Under the pieces are notes generated by a model. The model was given only the letters and a program-made list of their open reading frames with translations, did no database searches and was not told the origin of the DNA. From positions 1 through 38,729 of the forward strand of contig CAZZBJ010000006.1 of assembly GCA_964652805.1 (NCBI GenBank): a stretch of 38,729 nt of DNA, written 5' to 3'. Source of the DNA: Claveliimonas sp964652805 (GTDB taxonomy: Bacteria; Bacillota; Clostridia; Lachnospirales; Lachnospiraceae). A program made the translations under genes and the position numbers. Of this stretch, positions 1 through 7,732 are shown piece after piece; position 1 is the first letter of the stretch, and each line of letters starts with the position of its first letter.

Positions 1-102
1 ATCTACTACGGTCAAAGACAAAATTCAGTTGATGGAGCTGGCTTCTCCCAGCTTTTCATGACAAAGGACAAGGAGTCTTTTAGAGTCCCTCTTGGTGACT
101 GA
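1..102 (+). CDS. possible 3' end of an unrecognised gene
   Basis: Frame 1 is open from the first base to a TGA at 100-102 and would encode 33 residues ending in FRVPLGD. The peptide has a plausible composition, but its third codon positions are poorer in G and C than in the neighbouring genes and I recognise no family. It would converge on gdhA, which lies on the other strand. It may be the tail of a gene cut by the window edge, or chance. Confidence 0.28.
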   Translation: MYYGQRQNSVDGAGFSQLFMTKDKESFRVPLGD

Positions 103-466
103 ACAGAAAAAGATCTTATCAGTCTTGCTTCTGCCCTGTGTGCTCAAAACTCTCTTTAAGTTTAACTGGAAAGCACTTAATTACTTAAACCTATGCTTTT
201 GCCAGCTGCAAGTGCTCGATATTTTCTGTATATTTTTTTGTCTTACAGGCTACTTCCCCGCAACCCGCTCTGCTATTATACTATTGAGCCCAAGCAAATG
301 TCAACACTTTTTTACATTTTTTCTCATTTTTTCAGAAGCCCCGCAAAGGCCGGTTTTTCGGCATTTCAACGCAGACAGAATAAACAAATTCAGAGCCCCG
401 TTGATGACGAAAAGACTTTGCAGCCCGATCGGCGCCGCGTAGGCAAACACACTATGTTTCTGCAGC
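103..466. other. AT-rich intergenic stretch, no gene seen
   Basis: This stretch is clearly richer in A and T than the rest of the window. Overlapping plus-strand frames at 92-442 and 193-546 have no ribosome site and no recognisable protein, and the second runs through the gdhA terminator, so neither is called. I see no RNA gene or strong promoter here. Confidence 0.5.
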
Positions 467-497
467 AAAAAAACGGCGCAGCCGCGCCGTTTTTTTT
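467..497 (-). terminator. Rho-independent terminator of gdhA, symmetric
   Basis: A seven-pair stem ACGGCGC/GCGCCGT closes a four-base loop and is flanked by A and T runs on both sides, so it can work in either direction. It lies about 45 bases past the gdhA stop and is the obvious end of that transcript. Confidence 0.88.
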
Positions 498-542
498 ATA
501 TACTCCGGGCCAAAGCCGAAACCATGCGCTCTCAGGCAGCTC

Positions 543-1877
543 CTAGACGATGCCCTGAGCCTCCATTGCGTTTACAACCTTCTCGAAGCCTGCGATGTTT
601 GCTCCTATCACGTAGTTTCCTTCATGGCCGTATTTCTTGGCAGCATCAGCCATGTTGTGGCAAATGTTAACCATGATGTTCTTAAGCTTACTGTCCACTT
701 CCTCAAATGTCCAACTCAGGCGCTCGCTGTTCTGGGACATTTCCAGAGCAGATGTGGCAACGCCGCCGGCGTTTGCAGCCTTTCCAGGTGCGAAGAGCAC
801 GCCGTTCTCCTGCAGGTACTCAGTAGCCTCCAGAGTGGTGGGCATATTGGCACCCTCTGCAACTGCGATGCATCCGTTAGCAACAAGAGTCTTTGCATCC
901 TCAAGGTGCAGCTCATTCTGTGTCGCACAAGGAAGAGCGATATCAACCTTCACGCCCCACACGCCTCTGCCTTCGTGGTACTCAGCGTTCGGGCGATACT
1001 TTGTGTACTCAGAAAGTCTTGCTCTGTTGACTTCCTTGATCTCCTTTACTGCTGCAAGGTCAATGCCCTCAGCGTCGTATACCCAGCCTGTGGAGTCGCT
1101 CATTGTGACAACCTTAGCGCCCATCTGCCGCGCTTTCTCTGTAGCGTAGATGGCAACGTTTCCGGAGCCGGACACAGCGACGGTCTTGCCTGCGATGTCC
1201 TTTCCATTCATCTTGAGCATCTCCTCTGTCAGGTACAGAAGGCCGTAGCCTGTAGCCTCTGTTCTCACCAGGGAGCCGCCGTATGTCAGTCCCTTTCCTG
1301 TTAGAACGCCCTCGTACAGTCCGCGGATGCGCTTGTACTGTCCGAACATGTAGCCGATCTCTCTTGCGCCTGTTCCAATATCTCCGGCCGGAACATCTGT
1401 GTCAGCGCCGATATATTTGCATAACTCTGTCATGAAGCTCTGGCAGAATGCCATCACTTCTCTGTCTGATTTGCCCTTGGGATCGAAGTCAGATCCGCCC
1501 TTGCCGCCGCCGATCGGCAGTCCTGTAAGGGAGTTCTTAAAAATCTGCTCAAATCCGAGGAATTTGATGATACCAAGGTTTACAGAGGGATGAAGACGGA
1601 GTCCGCCCTTGTATGGTCCGATCGCACTGTTAAACTGTACGCGGTATCCTGTGTTTACCTGTACCTGTCCATTGTCATCTACCCACGGCACACGGAATTT
1701 GAACTGTCTCTCCGGCTCCGTCAGTCTCTCAAGAAGCGCTTCCTTTCTGTATTTGTCCTCATTTGCCTCGATTACAGGTCTTAAGGACTCAAGCACTTCC
1801 TTGACAGCTTGATGGAACTCCGGCTCTGCCGGGTTCTTGGCCACAACTCTTTCAATCACTTCATCAACATATGACAT
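543..1877 (-). CDS. gdhA: glutamate dehydrogenase, probably NADP-specific
   Basis: Hexameric glutamate dehydrogenase of 444 residues. It interconverts 2-oxoglutarate plus ammonium and glutamate in the cytoplasm. The substrate-site segments GPYKGGLR and GGGKGGSDFD (catalytic lysine), PAGDIGTGAREIGYM and the C-terminal EMSQNSERLSW are all present. The dinucleotide fold reads SGSGNVAIYATEKA followed by SDS, as in NADP enzymes such as E. coli GdhA, rather than the GFGNVA form of the NAD enzyme of Clostridium symbiosum, so an assimilatory role is inferred. The start at 1877 is chosen because AAGGAGG stands just upstream and the product then begins MSYVDEV, as relatives do. The frame stays open for 40 more codons upstream, but that part overlaps the leader hairpin and looks non-coding. 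The gene is monocistronic. Confidence 0.96.
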   Translation of the reverse strand: MSYVDEVIERVVAKNPAEPEFHQAVKEVLESLRPVIEANEDKYRKEALLERLTEPERQFKFRVPWVDDNGQVQVNTGYRVQFNSAIGPYKGGLRLHPSVNLGIIKFLGFEQIFKNSLTGLPIGGGKGGSDFDPKGKSDREVMAFCQSFMTELCKYIGADTDVPAGDIGTGAREIGYMFGQYKRIRGLYEGVLTGKGLTYGGSLVRTEATGYGLLYLTEEMLKMNGKDIAGKTVAVSGSGNVAIYATEKARQMGAKVVTMSDSTGWVYDAEGIDLAAVKEIKEVNRARLSEYTKYRPNAEYHEGRGVWGVKVDIALPCATQNELHLEDAKTLVANGCIAVAEGANMPTTLEATEYLQENGVLFAPGKAANAGGVATSALEMSQNSERLSWTFEEVDSKLKNIMVNICHNMADAAKKYGHEGNYVIGANIAGFEKVVNAMEAQGIV

Positions 1878-1922
1878 TGTTTTCTTCCTCCTTGATCTTC
1901 TTATCAGGCGGAAGCCATCAAA

Positions 1923-1946
1923 AAGAGCAGGCATAAGCCTGCTCTT
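1923..1946 (-). promoter_or_regulatory. leader hairpin of gdhA (possible attenuator)
   Basis: A perfect ten-pair inverted repeat, AAGAGCAGGC and GCCTGCTCTT around a four-base loop, lies between the putative promoter and the gdhA ribosome site. In the mRNA sense it is followed by a short T run, as in a weak terminator, and then by a second small stem (GGC-TTCC-GCC). It matches no riboswitch class I can name. Confidence 0.5.
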
Positions 1947-1970
1947 CACTAGACCCCTTTGCCTTTTAAC

Positions 1971-1999
1971 AGAATAAAATATTCCGGGGCAAAACACAA
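1971..1999 (-). promoter_or_regulatory. candidate gdhA promoter
   Basis: TTGTGT and TATTCT stand 17 bases apart on the minus strand, ahead of the leader hairpin. Both hexamers are imperfect (three and four matches of six), so the position is tentative. Confidence 0.35.
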
Positions 2000-2121
2000 G
2001 TATTTTTTGTGATTTTTTGCAACTTTATACTTTTATTCCTGCATTTCAAACTGTGTTCCGTACTTTTCTACAGAAACTTTGCAATATTGCACTTGCAAAA
2101 ATGCATTTTTATCCGGCCGAT

Positions 2122-5100
2122 TTATTTAAAATACTCCACGCCGGACTCAAAGATCTTCAGATCCTGCTCTCCGTAGATGTTAATGGCCACGCTCCGGCCC
2201 CGGCGCTCCACGTGGGCCATCTTGCCCAGCACTCTTCCGTCCGGGCTTGTGATACCCTCGATGGCAAAGTAGGAGCCGTTTACATTCCACTCCTCGTCGT
2301 TTGAGATGTTTCCTTCCGGATCACAGTACCGGGTAGCCACCTGGCCGTTTGCGAAGAGCTTTGCAATGGTCTTAGCGGGCGCCACAAAACGACCCTCCCC
2401 GTGGGAAGCCGGAGTGACATAGACGCCGCCAAGCCGGGCCTTTGCAAGCCAGGGCGACTTGTCTGTCACCACCTTTGTGTACACCATCTTGGAGATGTGG
2501 CGTCCGATGGTGTTGTAGGTCAGCGTGGGCGAGTTGTCTGTCTGCCCTGTGATTCTTCCGTTTGGCACCAGTCCCAGCTTGATGAGGGCCTGGAAGCCGT
2601 TGCAGATGCCGAGGGCAAGGCCGTCCCGCTCATTTAAGAGCTCCTCCACCGCCTCCTTTAGCTTGGCATTCTGGAAAGCAGTGGCGAAGAACTTGGCGGA
2701 GCCATCGGGCTCATCGCCTGCGCTGAAACCGCCAGGGAACATGATGATCTGGGCTTGGCTGATGGCTTTCTCGAACGCGTCCACAGAATCCACGATGTCC
2801 GCCGCGTCCATGTTCCTGAACACCTTGGTGATCACCCTGGCCCCTGCTCTCTCAAAGGCTTTCGCACTGTCGTACTCGCAGTTGGTGCCCGGGAAGACAG
2901 GGATGAACACCGTGGGCTGTGCGATCTTGTGGCTGCAGATATGCGTCCTGGACGCATGGAAGCAGCCGTCCTCCTGAAGCTCTCCGTCCTCTTTTTTCTC
3001 AGACCGGATGAACCAGCTGGTGGAACCGTCCCGGGCGCCGGGCCGGGTGGCAAACACCTTCTCCAGGGTGCCTGTCCATGCACTCTTTGCCTCGTCCAGC
3101 CCGATGACCGCATTGCCGTAGGAAAAGGCCTTATCGTCTGTCACCTCGCCGATGACCGTGTAGGTGATCTGCAACTCTCCCACTTTGCCATCCGGCACCT
3201 CAGCTACCAGGTCTCCGAAGGCGGGGGCAAAGAGCTCTCTTGGATCCATGCTGTGCTCGATCTTCACGCCCATGCCGTTTCCAAAAGCCATCTTGCTGAC
3301 AGCGGCGATGACACCGTGGCGATCCGGCACGTAAGCCGAGAGGATTCTTCCGGCTTTGATGTCCTCTGCAAATTTTCCGTACTGCCCCATCACCTTCTCA
3401 TAGACGGGCAGGTCGTACTCATCCCTGGGAATGCGCAGCCACACGAGCTTGCTCCCCGCTTTTTTCAGCTCAGGAGTGATGATGTCCTTCTCCTTTGCCA
3501 CATCCACGGCAAAGGACACAAGGGTGGGCGGCACATCGATATCCTCAAAAGTTCCTGACATGCTGTCCTTTCCTCCGATGGAGGGCAGGCCGAAGCCCAG
3601 CTGGGCCGCATAGGCTCCAAGAAGAGCCGCAAAGGGCTGGCTCCAACGGTGTGGATCCTCCGTCATGCGGCGGAAGTACTCCTGGAAGGTGAAGCGGATC
3701 TTCCGGTAGTCTCCGCCTGCCGCCACAATCTTGGCCACCGACTCTGTCACAGCGTAGACCGCTCCATGGTAGGGGCTCCAGCTTGACAGGTAGGGGTCAA
3801 ACCCGTAGCTCATCATAGTCACTGTATCGCAGTCTCCCTTTGCCACAGGCAGCTTTGCCACCATGGCCTGGGTCTCTGTCATCTGATATTTTCCGCCATG
3901 GGGCATGAACACGGAGCCGGCCCCGATGGAGCCGTCGAACATCTCCACAAGTCCCTTCTGGGAGCACACGTTCAGATCTGCCAGCGTCTCCAGCCATTTG
4001 TCCTTCACGTCTCCCACTTCCACCTGGTCCGCCAGCACCTTGTCTTTACGATCCGGGATATCCACGGCCACACTGGTCTCCTGGTGGGCGCCGTTTGTGT
4101 CCAGGAAGGCTCTGGAGATATTCACGATCTCCTTGCCTCTCCACACAAGGACAAGCTTGGGCTCCTCTGTCACCACAGCCACCTGCACGGCCTCCAGGTT
4201 CTCCTCTTTGGCGTAGCCCATAAAGGCCTCCACATCGGCCGGGTCAAGGACGACAGCCATGCGCTCCTGGGACTCAGAGATGGCGATCTCTGTCCCGTCC
4301 AGTCCTGCGTATTTCTTAGGCACCTTGTCCAGGTCCACCCGCAGTCCGTCTGCCAGCTCTCCGATGGCCACGGACACGCCGCCTGCGCCAAAGTCGTTGC
4401 ATTTCTTGATGAGACGGCTTACTTCCTCCCTGCGGAAGAGGCGCTGGATCTTCCTTTCTGTGGGAGGATTACCCTTCTGCACCTCCGCGCCGCAGGTCTC
4501 GATAGACTCCTCTGTGTGCACCTTGGAGGAGCCTGTTGCGCCGCCGCAGCCATCCCGTCCGGTGCGCCCGCCAAGGAGGATGATGATATCTCCCGGGTCG
4601 GAGGTCTCACGGATCACCGCGCGTCTGGGAGCCGCTCCCATGACGGCCCCGATCTCCATTCTCTTGGCCACATAGCCGGGGTGGTAGATCTCCTTTACCG
4701 CACCGGTGGCAAGTCCGATCTGATTGCCATAGGAGCTGTAGCCGTGGGCCGCCTCACGGACAAGCTTCTTCTGGGGAAGCTTCCCTTTCATGGCGTCCTT
4801 CACGGAGACAGTAGGATCTGCCGCTCCTGTGACGCGCATAGCCTGGTACACGTAGGTCCGGCCTGAGAGCGGATCCCGGATAGCGCCGCCAAGACAGGTG
4901 GCAGCTCCTCCGAAAGGCTCGATTTCTGTAGGGTGGTTGTGAGTCTCGTTCTTGAAGTTCACAAGCCACTCCTCCTCCACGCCGTCCACGGTCACCGGCA
5001 CGACAATGCTGCAGGCGTTGATCTCGTCTGACTCCTCCTGGTCTTTAAGCTTTCCTTCTTTCTTCAGCTTGCGCATGGCCATGAGAGCCAGATCCATCAG

Positions 5101-5922
5101 ACAGATGAACTTGTCGTCCCTGCCCTTGAAGATCTCCCTGTGATCCGCCGCATACTGGCGGTAGGTATCCTCCATCGGCTTTCTGTAATCTCCCTCTCCA
5201 AAGGTGATGTCTTTCAGCTCTGTGGAGAAGGTGGTGTGGCGGCAGTGGTCAGACCAGTAGGTGTCCAGCACGCGGATCTCCGTCATGGAAGGATCTCTGT
5301 CCTCTTCGTCTTTGAAATATCTCTGGATATGCTGGAAATCCTTGAAGGTCATGGCAAGTCCGAGAGAGTCGTAGAGCTCCCGCAGCTTCTCCTCCTCCAG
5401 CTCCTTAAAGCCGTCAAATATGATGACGTCAGCCGGCTCGTCAAACTTTGTCACCAAGGTCTCCGGCTTCTCCATGCCTGTCTCCCTTGAGTCTACCGGG
5501 TTGATGCAGTGGTGCTTCACGGCCTCAAACTGCTCTTCCGTCAGCTCTCCCTCGATCACATAGGTGGTGGCGGTGCGGATCACCGGCTTCTCGTCCTCCT
5601 TTATAAACTGCACGCACTGCACGGCAGAGTCCGCCCGCTGGTCAAACTGGCCCGGAAGGAACTCCACGGAGAAGATCCTGGCTCCCTCTGCCGCCGAAAA
5701 TGTCTCTTTATACAGAATATCCACCGGAGGCTCCGCAAAGACGCCCCTGCAGGCCTTCTCAAAGGTCTCCTCCGAGATGTTCTCCACGTCGTAGCGGATC
5801 AGCACCCGCACACCCGTGAGGGTACTTATGCCCAGATAACTCTTGATCTCGTGGAAGAGGTCTTTGGCTTGGACCGCATACTCCGGTTTTTTCTCCACAT
5901 ACACTCGTTTTACAGTGCCCAT
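2122..5922 (-). CDS. purL: phosphoribosylformylglycinamidine synthase, single chain
   Basis: Full-length one-chain FGAM synthase of 1266 residues. It catalyses the ATP- and glutamine-dependent fourth step of de novo purine synthesis. The synthetase part carries the ETHNHPTEIEPFGGA segment and two AIR-synthase-like repeats. The fused glutaminase domain starts near residue 1004 (VFIPVFPGTNCEYDSA) and has its nucleophile cysteine at about 1107 (LGICNGFQAL) and the His/Glu pair near 1237 and 1239 (MAHVER), so it should make its own ammonia. This is the clostridial long form rather than the split PurS/PurQ/PurL. GGAGGG precedes the ATG. No other purine gene is adjacent, and no purine riboswitch is visible upstream. 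Confidence 0.96.
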   Translation of the reverse strand: MGTVKRVYVEKKPEYAVQAKDLFHEIKSYLGISTLTGVRVLIRYDVENISEETFEKACRGVFAEPPVDILYKETFSAAEGARIFSVEFLPGQFDQRADSAVQCVQFIKEDEKPVIRTATTYVIEGELTEEQFEAVKHHCINPVDSRETGMEKPETLVTKFDEPADVIIFDGFKELEEEKLRELYDSLGLAMTFKDFQHIQRYFKDEEDRDPSMTEIRVLDTYWSDHCRHTTFSTELKDITFGEGDYRKPMEDTYRQYAADHREIFKGRDDKFICLMDLALMAMRKLKKEGKLKDQEESDEINACSIVVPVTVDGVEEEWLVNFKNETHNHPTEIEPFGGAATCLGGAIRDPLSGRTYVYQAMRVTGAADPTVSVKDAMKGKLPQKKLVREAAHGYSSYGNQIGLATGAVKEIYHPGYVAKRMEIGAVMGAAPRRAVIRETSDPGDIIILLGGRTGRDGCGGATGSSKVHTEESIETCGAEVQKGNPPTERKIQRLFRREEVSRLIKKCNDFGAGGVSVAIGELADGLRVDLDKVPKKYAGLDGTEIAISESQERMAVVLDPADVEAFMGYAKEENLEAVQVAVVTEEPKLVLVWRGKEIVNISRAFLDTNGAHQETSVAVDIPDRKDKVLADQVEVGDVKDKWLETLADLNVCSQKGLVEMFDGSIGAGSVFMPHGGKYQMTETQAMVAKLPVAKGDCDTVTMMSYGFDPYLSSWSPYHGAVYAVTESVAKIVAAGGDYRKIRFTFQEYFRRMTEDPHRWSQPFAALLGAYAAQLGFGLPSIGGKDSMSGTFEDIDVPPTLVSFAVDVAKEKDIITPELKKAGSKLVWLRIPRDEYDLPVYEKVMGQYGKFAEDIKAGRILSAYVPDRHGVIAAVSKMAFGNGMGVKIEHSMDPRELFAPAFGDLVAEVPDGKVGELQITYTVIGEVTDDKAFSYGNAVIGLDEAKSAWTGTLEKVFATRPGARDGSTSWFIRSEKKEDGELQEDGCFHASRTHICSHKIAQPTVFIPVFPGTNCEYDSAKAFERAGARVITKVFRNMDAADIVDSVDAFEKAISQAQIIMFPGGFSAGDEPDGSAKFFATAFQNAKLKEAVEELLNERDGLALGICNGFQALIKLGLVPNGRITGQTDNSPTLTYNTIGRHISKMVYTKVVTDKSPWLAKARLGGVYVTPASHGEGRFVAPAKTIAKLFANGQVATRYCDPEGNISNDEEWNVNGSYFAIEGITSPDGRVLGKMAHVERRGRSVAINIYGEQDLKIFESGVEYFK

Positions 5923-5970
5923 AAAATTCCCTCCATTTTATATATGTTGATTTTATGATACGCTGGTTTT

Positions 5971-5999
5971 ATCATAACATGCGCTTTCTTATTAGTAAA
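5971..5999 (-). promoter_or_regulatory. candidate purL promoter
   Basis: TTTACT and TATGAT are separated by 17 bases, about 50 bases before the purL start, in an AT-rich gap. The -10 matches at five of six positions and the -35 at four. Confidence 0.45.
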
Positions 6000-6036
6000 G
6001 TTAATAAAATTAAATATTTTTATAAGTATTTCTTAT

Positions 6037-6756
6037 TTATTTTTCCTGTCCGCCCTTATCCTGATGTTCTCTTCCAAGGAAGTGCCGCCACACAAGGAAG
6101 ACCACCAGAAGAATCACAAGGGAACCGAGGAAAAAGCCTCCGATGCGCATCACCATATCGTAGAAAAATCCCTCCGGCAGCATCCGGATCATGTAGTCTG
6201 TAGCCGGGTCAAAGAGCCACAGGTCATTGGTGAAAAAGATCTCGTGGAAGATGGTAAAATATTTTGTAAAATCCGAGGCAAAGAGGACTGCCAGCAGGAC
6301 CGTCGCCGCCAGGAAGATGCCAAGAGCGATAAAGTAGGCCCTGGGGATGATGCGCCTCCAGTCCCCCTTCAGGAGTACAAGCAGGGCGATGAGCACAGCC
6401 GCAACGGCAAGGAGCACCCGGCGCAGGCTCAGCCCGCCCAGGAACAGGTTCTTCACATCCGCCATATGGAGCCTATCCTGCTCGTTAAAGAAATCCTGAG
6501 TCTGTCCGTCCACATCCGTGATAACGGAGAGCTCCGACCTCTTTCCGATAAGGTAATCCATCATTTTCTCCGTCACATCCATGACGTCCTCCATCTCCAT
6601 GTCAAGGCTTTCCGTAACATGGTACTTCGCATATTCCCTCTCGTAAAACCCGTAGCTTGGGTCACCGTATATGGCCAGCTGGAAGCTGGTGATCAGAAGA
6701 GCCAGGACGAGCAGGAACATAGCTGCCACAGCCAATACATGATGCAGTTTTTTCAT
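6037..6756 (-). CDS. TIGR01906/DUF1461 family integral membrane protein
   Basis: Membrane protein of 239 residues with an N-terminal hydrophobic helix (about residues 8-28), a soluble outer segment of about 80 residues, and three more hydrophobic helices in the second half. The outer segment carries FNEQDRLHMADVKNLF, which resembles the signature of the TIGR01906 (DUF1461) family. Its function is not established. The tail is basic and hydrophilic (REHQDKGGQEK), suggesting a cytoplasmic C-terminus. It is divergent from the LysR gene with a 94-base shared control region, so the regulator may act on it; that is only an inference. Confidence 0.8.
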   Translation of the reverse strand: MKKLHHVLAVAAMFLLVLALLITSFQLAIYGDPSYGFYEREYAKYHVTESLDMEMEDVMDVTEKMMDYLIGKRSELSVITDVDGQTQDFFNEQDRLHMADVKNLFLGGLSLRRVLLAVAAVLIALLVLLKGDWRRIIPRAYFIALGIFLAATVLLAVLFASDFTKYFTIFHEIFFTNDLWLFDPATDYMIRMLPEGFFYDMVMRIGGFFLGSLVILLVVFLVWRHFLGREHQDKGGQEK

Positions 6757-6792
6757 AAAGCGTTCCTTCTTTCTGTTGTCTCATTTTTGTGA

Positions 6793-6821
6793 TTGTAATT
6801 TCCCTGATTTTCCCTTATAAT
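6793..6821 (+). promoter_or_regulatory. promoter of the LysR-type gene
   Basis: TTGTAA, 17 bases, then a perfect TATAAT lie 30 bases upstream of the LysR start codon, in the shared divergent region. Confidence 0.75.
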
Positions 6822-6850
6822 ACAAATGATTTTTATTAGGAGGACTTATC

Positions 6851-7732
6851 ATGGATATTAACTATGAATTATATAAGGTGTTTTACTATGTGGCCTCGAC
6901 CCTGAGCTTTTCCGAGGCCTCCAAGCAGCTCTTTATCTCCCAGTCAGCGGTAAGCCAGTCCATCAAGACGCTGGAGAGAAAGCTGGACCAGGTACTCTTC
7001 ATCCGGAGCACAAAGAAGGTCCAGCTGACGCCGGAGGGAGAGATCCTGCTGCGCCACGTGGAGCCGGCCATGAACCTGATCCAGCGGGGGGAGGCACAGC
7101 TCATGGAGTCCGCCTCCACCGGAGGACAGATCCGCATCGGCGCCAGCGACACCATCTGCCGGTATTTTCTCGTGCCCTACATCAAACGGTTCCACGAGGC
7201 ATTTCCCGGGGCCCACATCAAGGTGACCAACGCCACCTCCATCCAGAGCGTGGAGCTCCTGAAATCAGGACAGGTGGACTTCATCGTGGTCAACTCGCCC
7301 AACGCCTACTTAGGGAGCGCCGCCACCATGAAGCGGATCAAGCTGTTCCGGGACGTCTTTCTGGCCAACCGGGATTTCGCTGACCTGAAGGGCCGCCGCC
7401 TCTCCTTTGCGGAGCTTTTGGAGTACCCCATCCTGATGCTGGACAAGAAGAGCACCACAAGCGAATTTCTCCACAGCCAGTTCCAGCAGCACCACCTGGA
7501 CCTGGTGCCGGAGGCGGAGCTGAGCAGCAACGACCTGCTCATCGACCTGGCCAGGATCGGCCTGGGCATCGCCTTTCTGCCGGACTACTGTATCCCCCGG
7601 GCGGACGACAATCTCTTCGTCGTGCAGACAGAAGAGGATCTGCCCCCAAGGGAGCTGCTGGCTGTCCGGGGCACCCGCATCCCCCTCTCCAGGGCCGCGG
7701 CCGCCTTCCTCGACTACTTCGAGGAGGTCTGA
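6851..7732 (+). CDS. LysR family transcriptional regulator
   Basis: Regulator of 293 residues with a winged helix-turn-helix at about residues 1-60 (FSEASKQLFISQSAVSQSIKTLE) and a substrate-binding domain from about 90 (GQIRIGASDTICRYFLVPYI). AGGAGG stands before the ATG. It is the only plus-strand gene in the first 24 kb. Its 3' end overlaps that of the helicase by 19 bases, tail to tail, with no terminator in between. The small-molecule signal cannot be told from sequence. The likely target is itself or the divergent membrane protein gene. Confidence 0.93.
   Translation: MDINYELYKVFYYVASTLSFSEASKQLFISQSAVSQSIKTLERKLDQVLFIRSTKKVQLTPEGEILLRHVEPAMNLIQRGEAQLMESASTGGQIRIGASDTICRYFLVPYIKRFHEAFPGAHIKVTNATSIQSVELLKSGQVDFIVVNSPNAYLGSAATMKRIKLFRDVFLANRDFADLKGRRLSFAELLEYPILMLDKKSTTSEFLHSQFQQHHLDLVPEAELSSNDLLIDLARIGLGIAFLPDYCIPRADDNLFVVQTEEDLPPRELLAVRGTRIPLSRAAAAFLDYFEEV

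Noticed and set aside
92..546. Two overlapping plus-strand open frames (92-442 and 193-546)
   Set aside because: They lack ribosome sites, have gene-unlike composition, and one passes through the gdhA terminator.
1878..1997. Upstream extension of gdhA starting MFCPGIFYS
   Set aside because: No ribosome site; it crosses the promoter and hairpin, while AAGGAGG supports the start at 1877.
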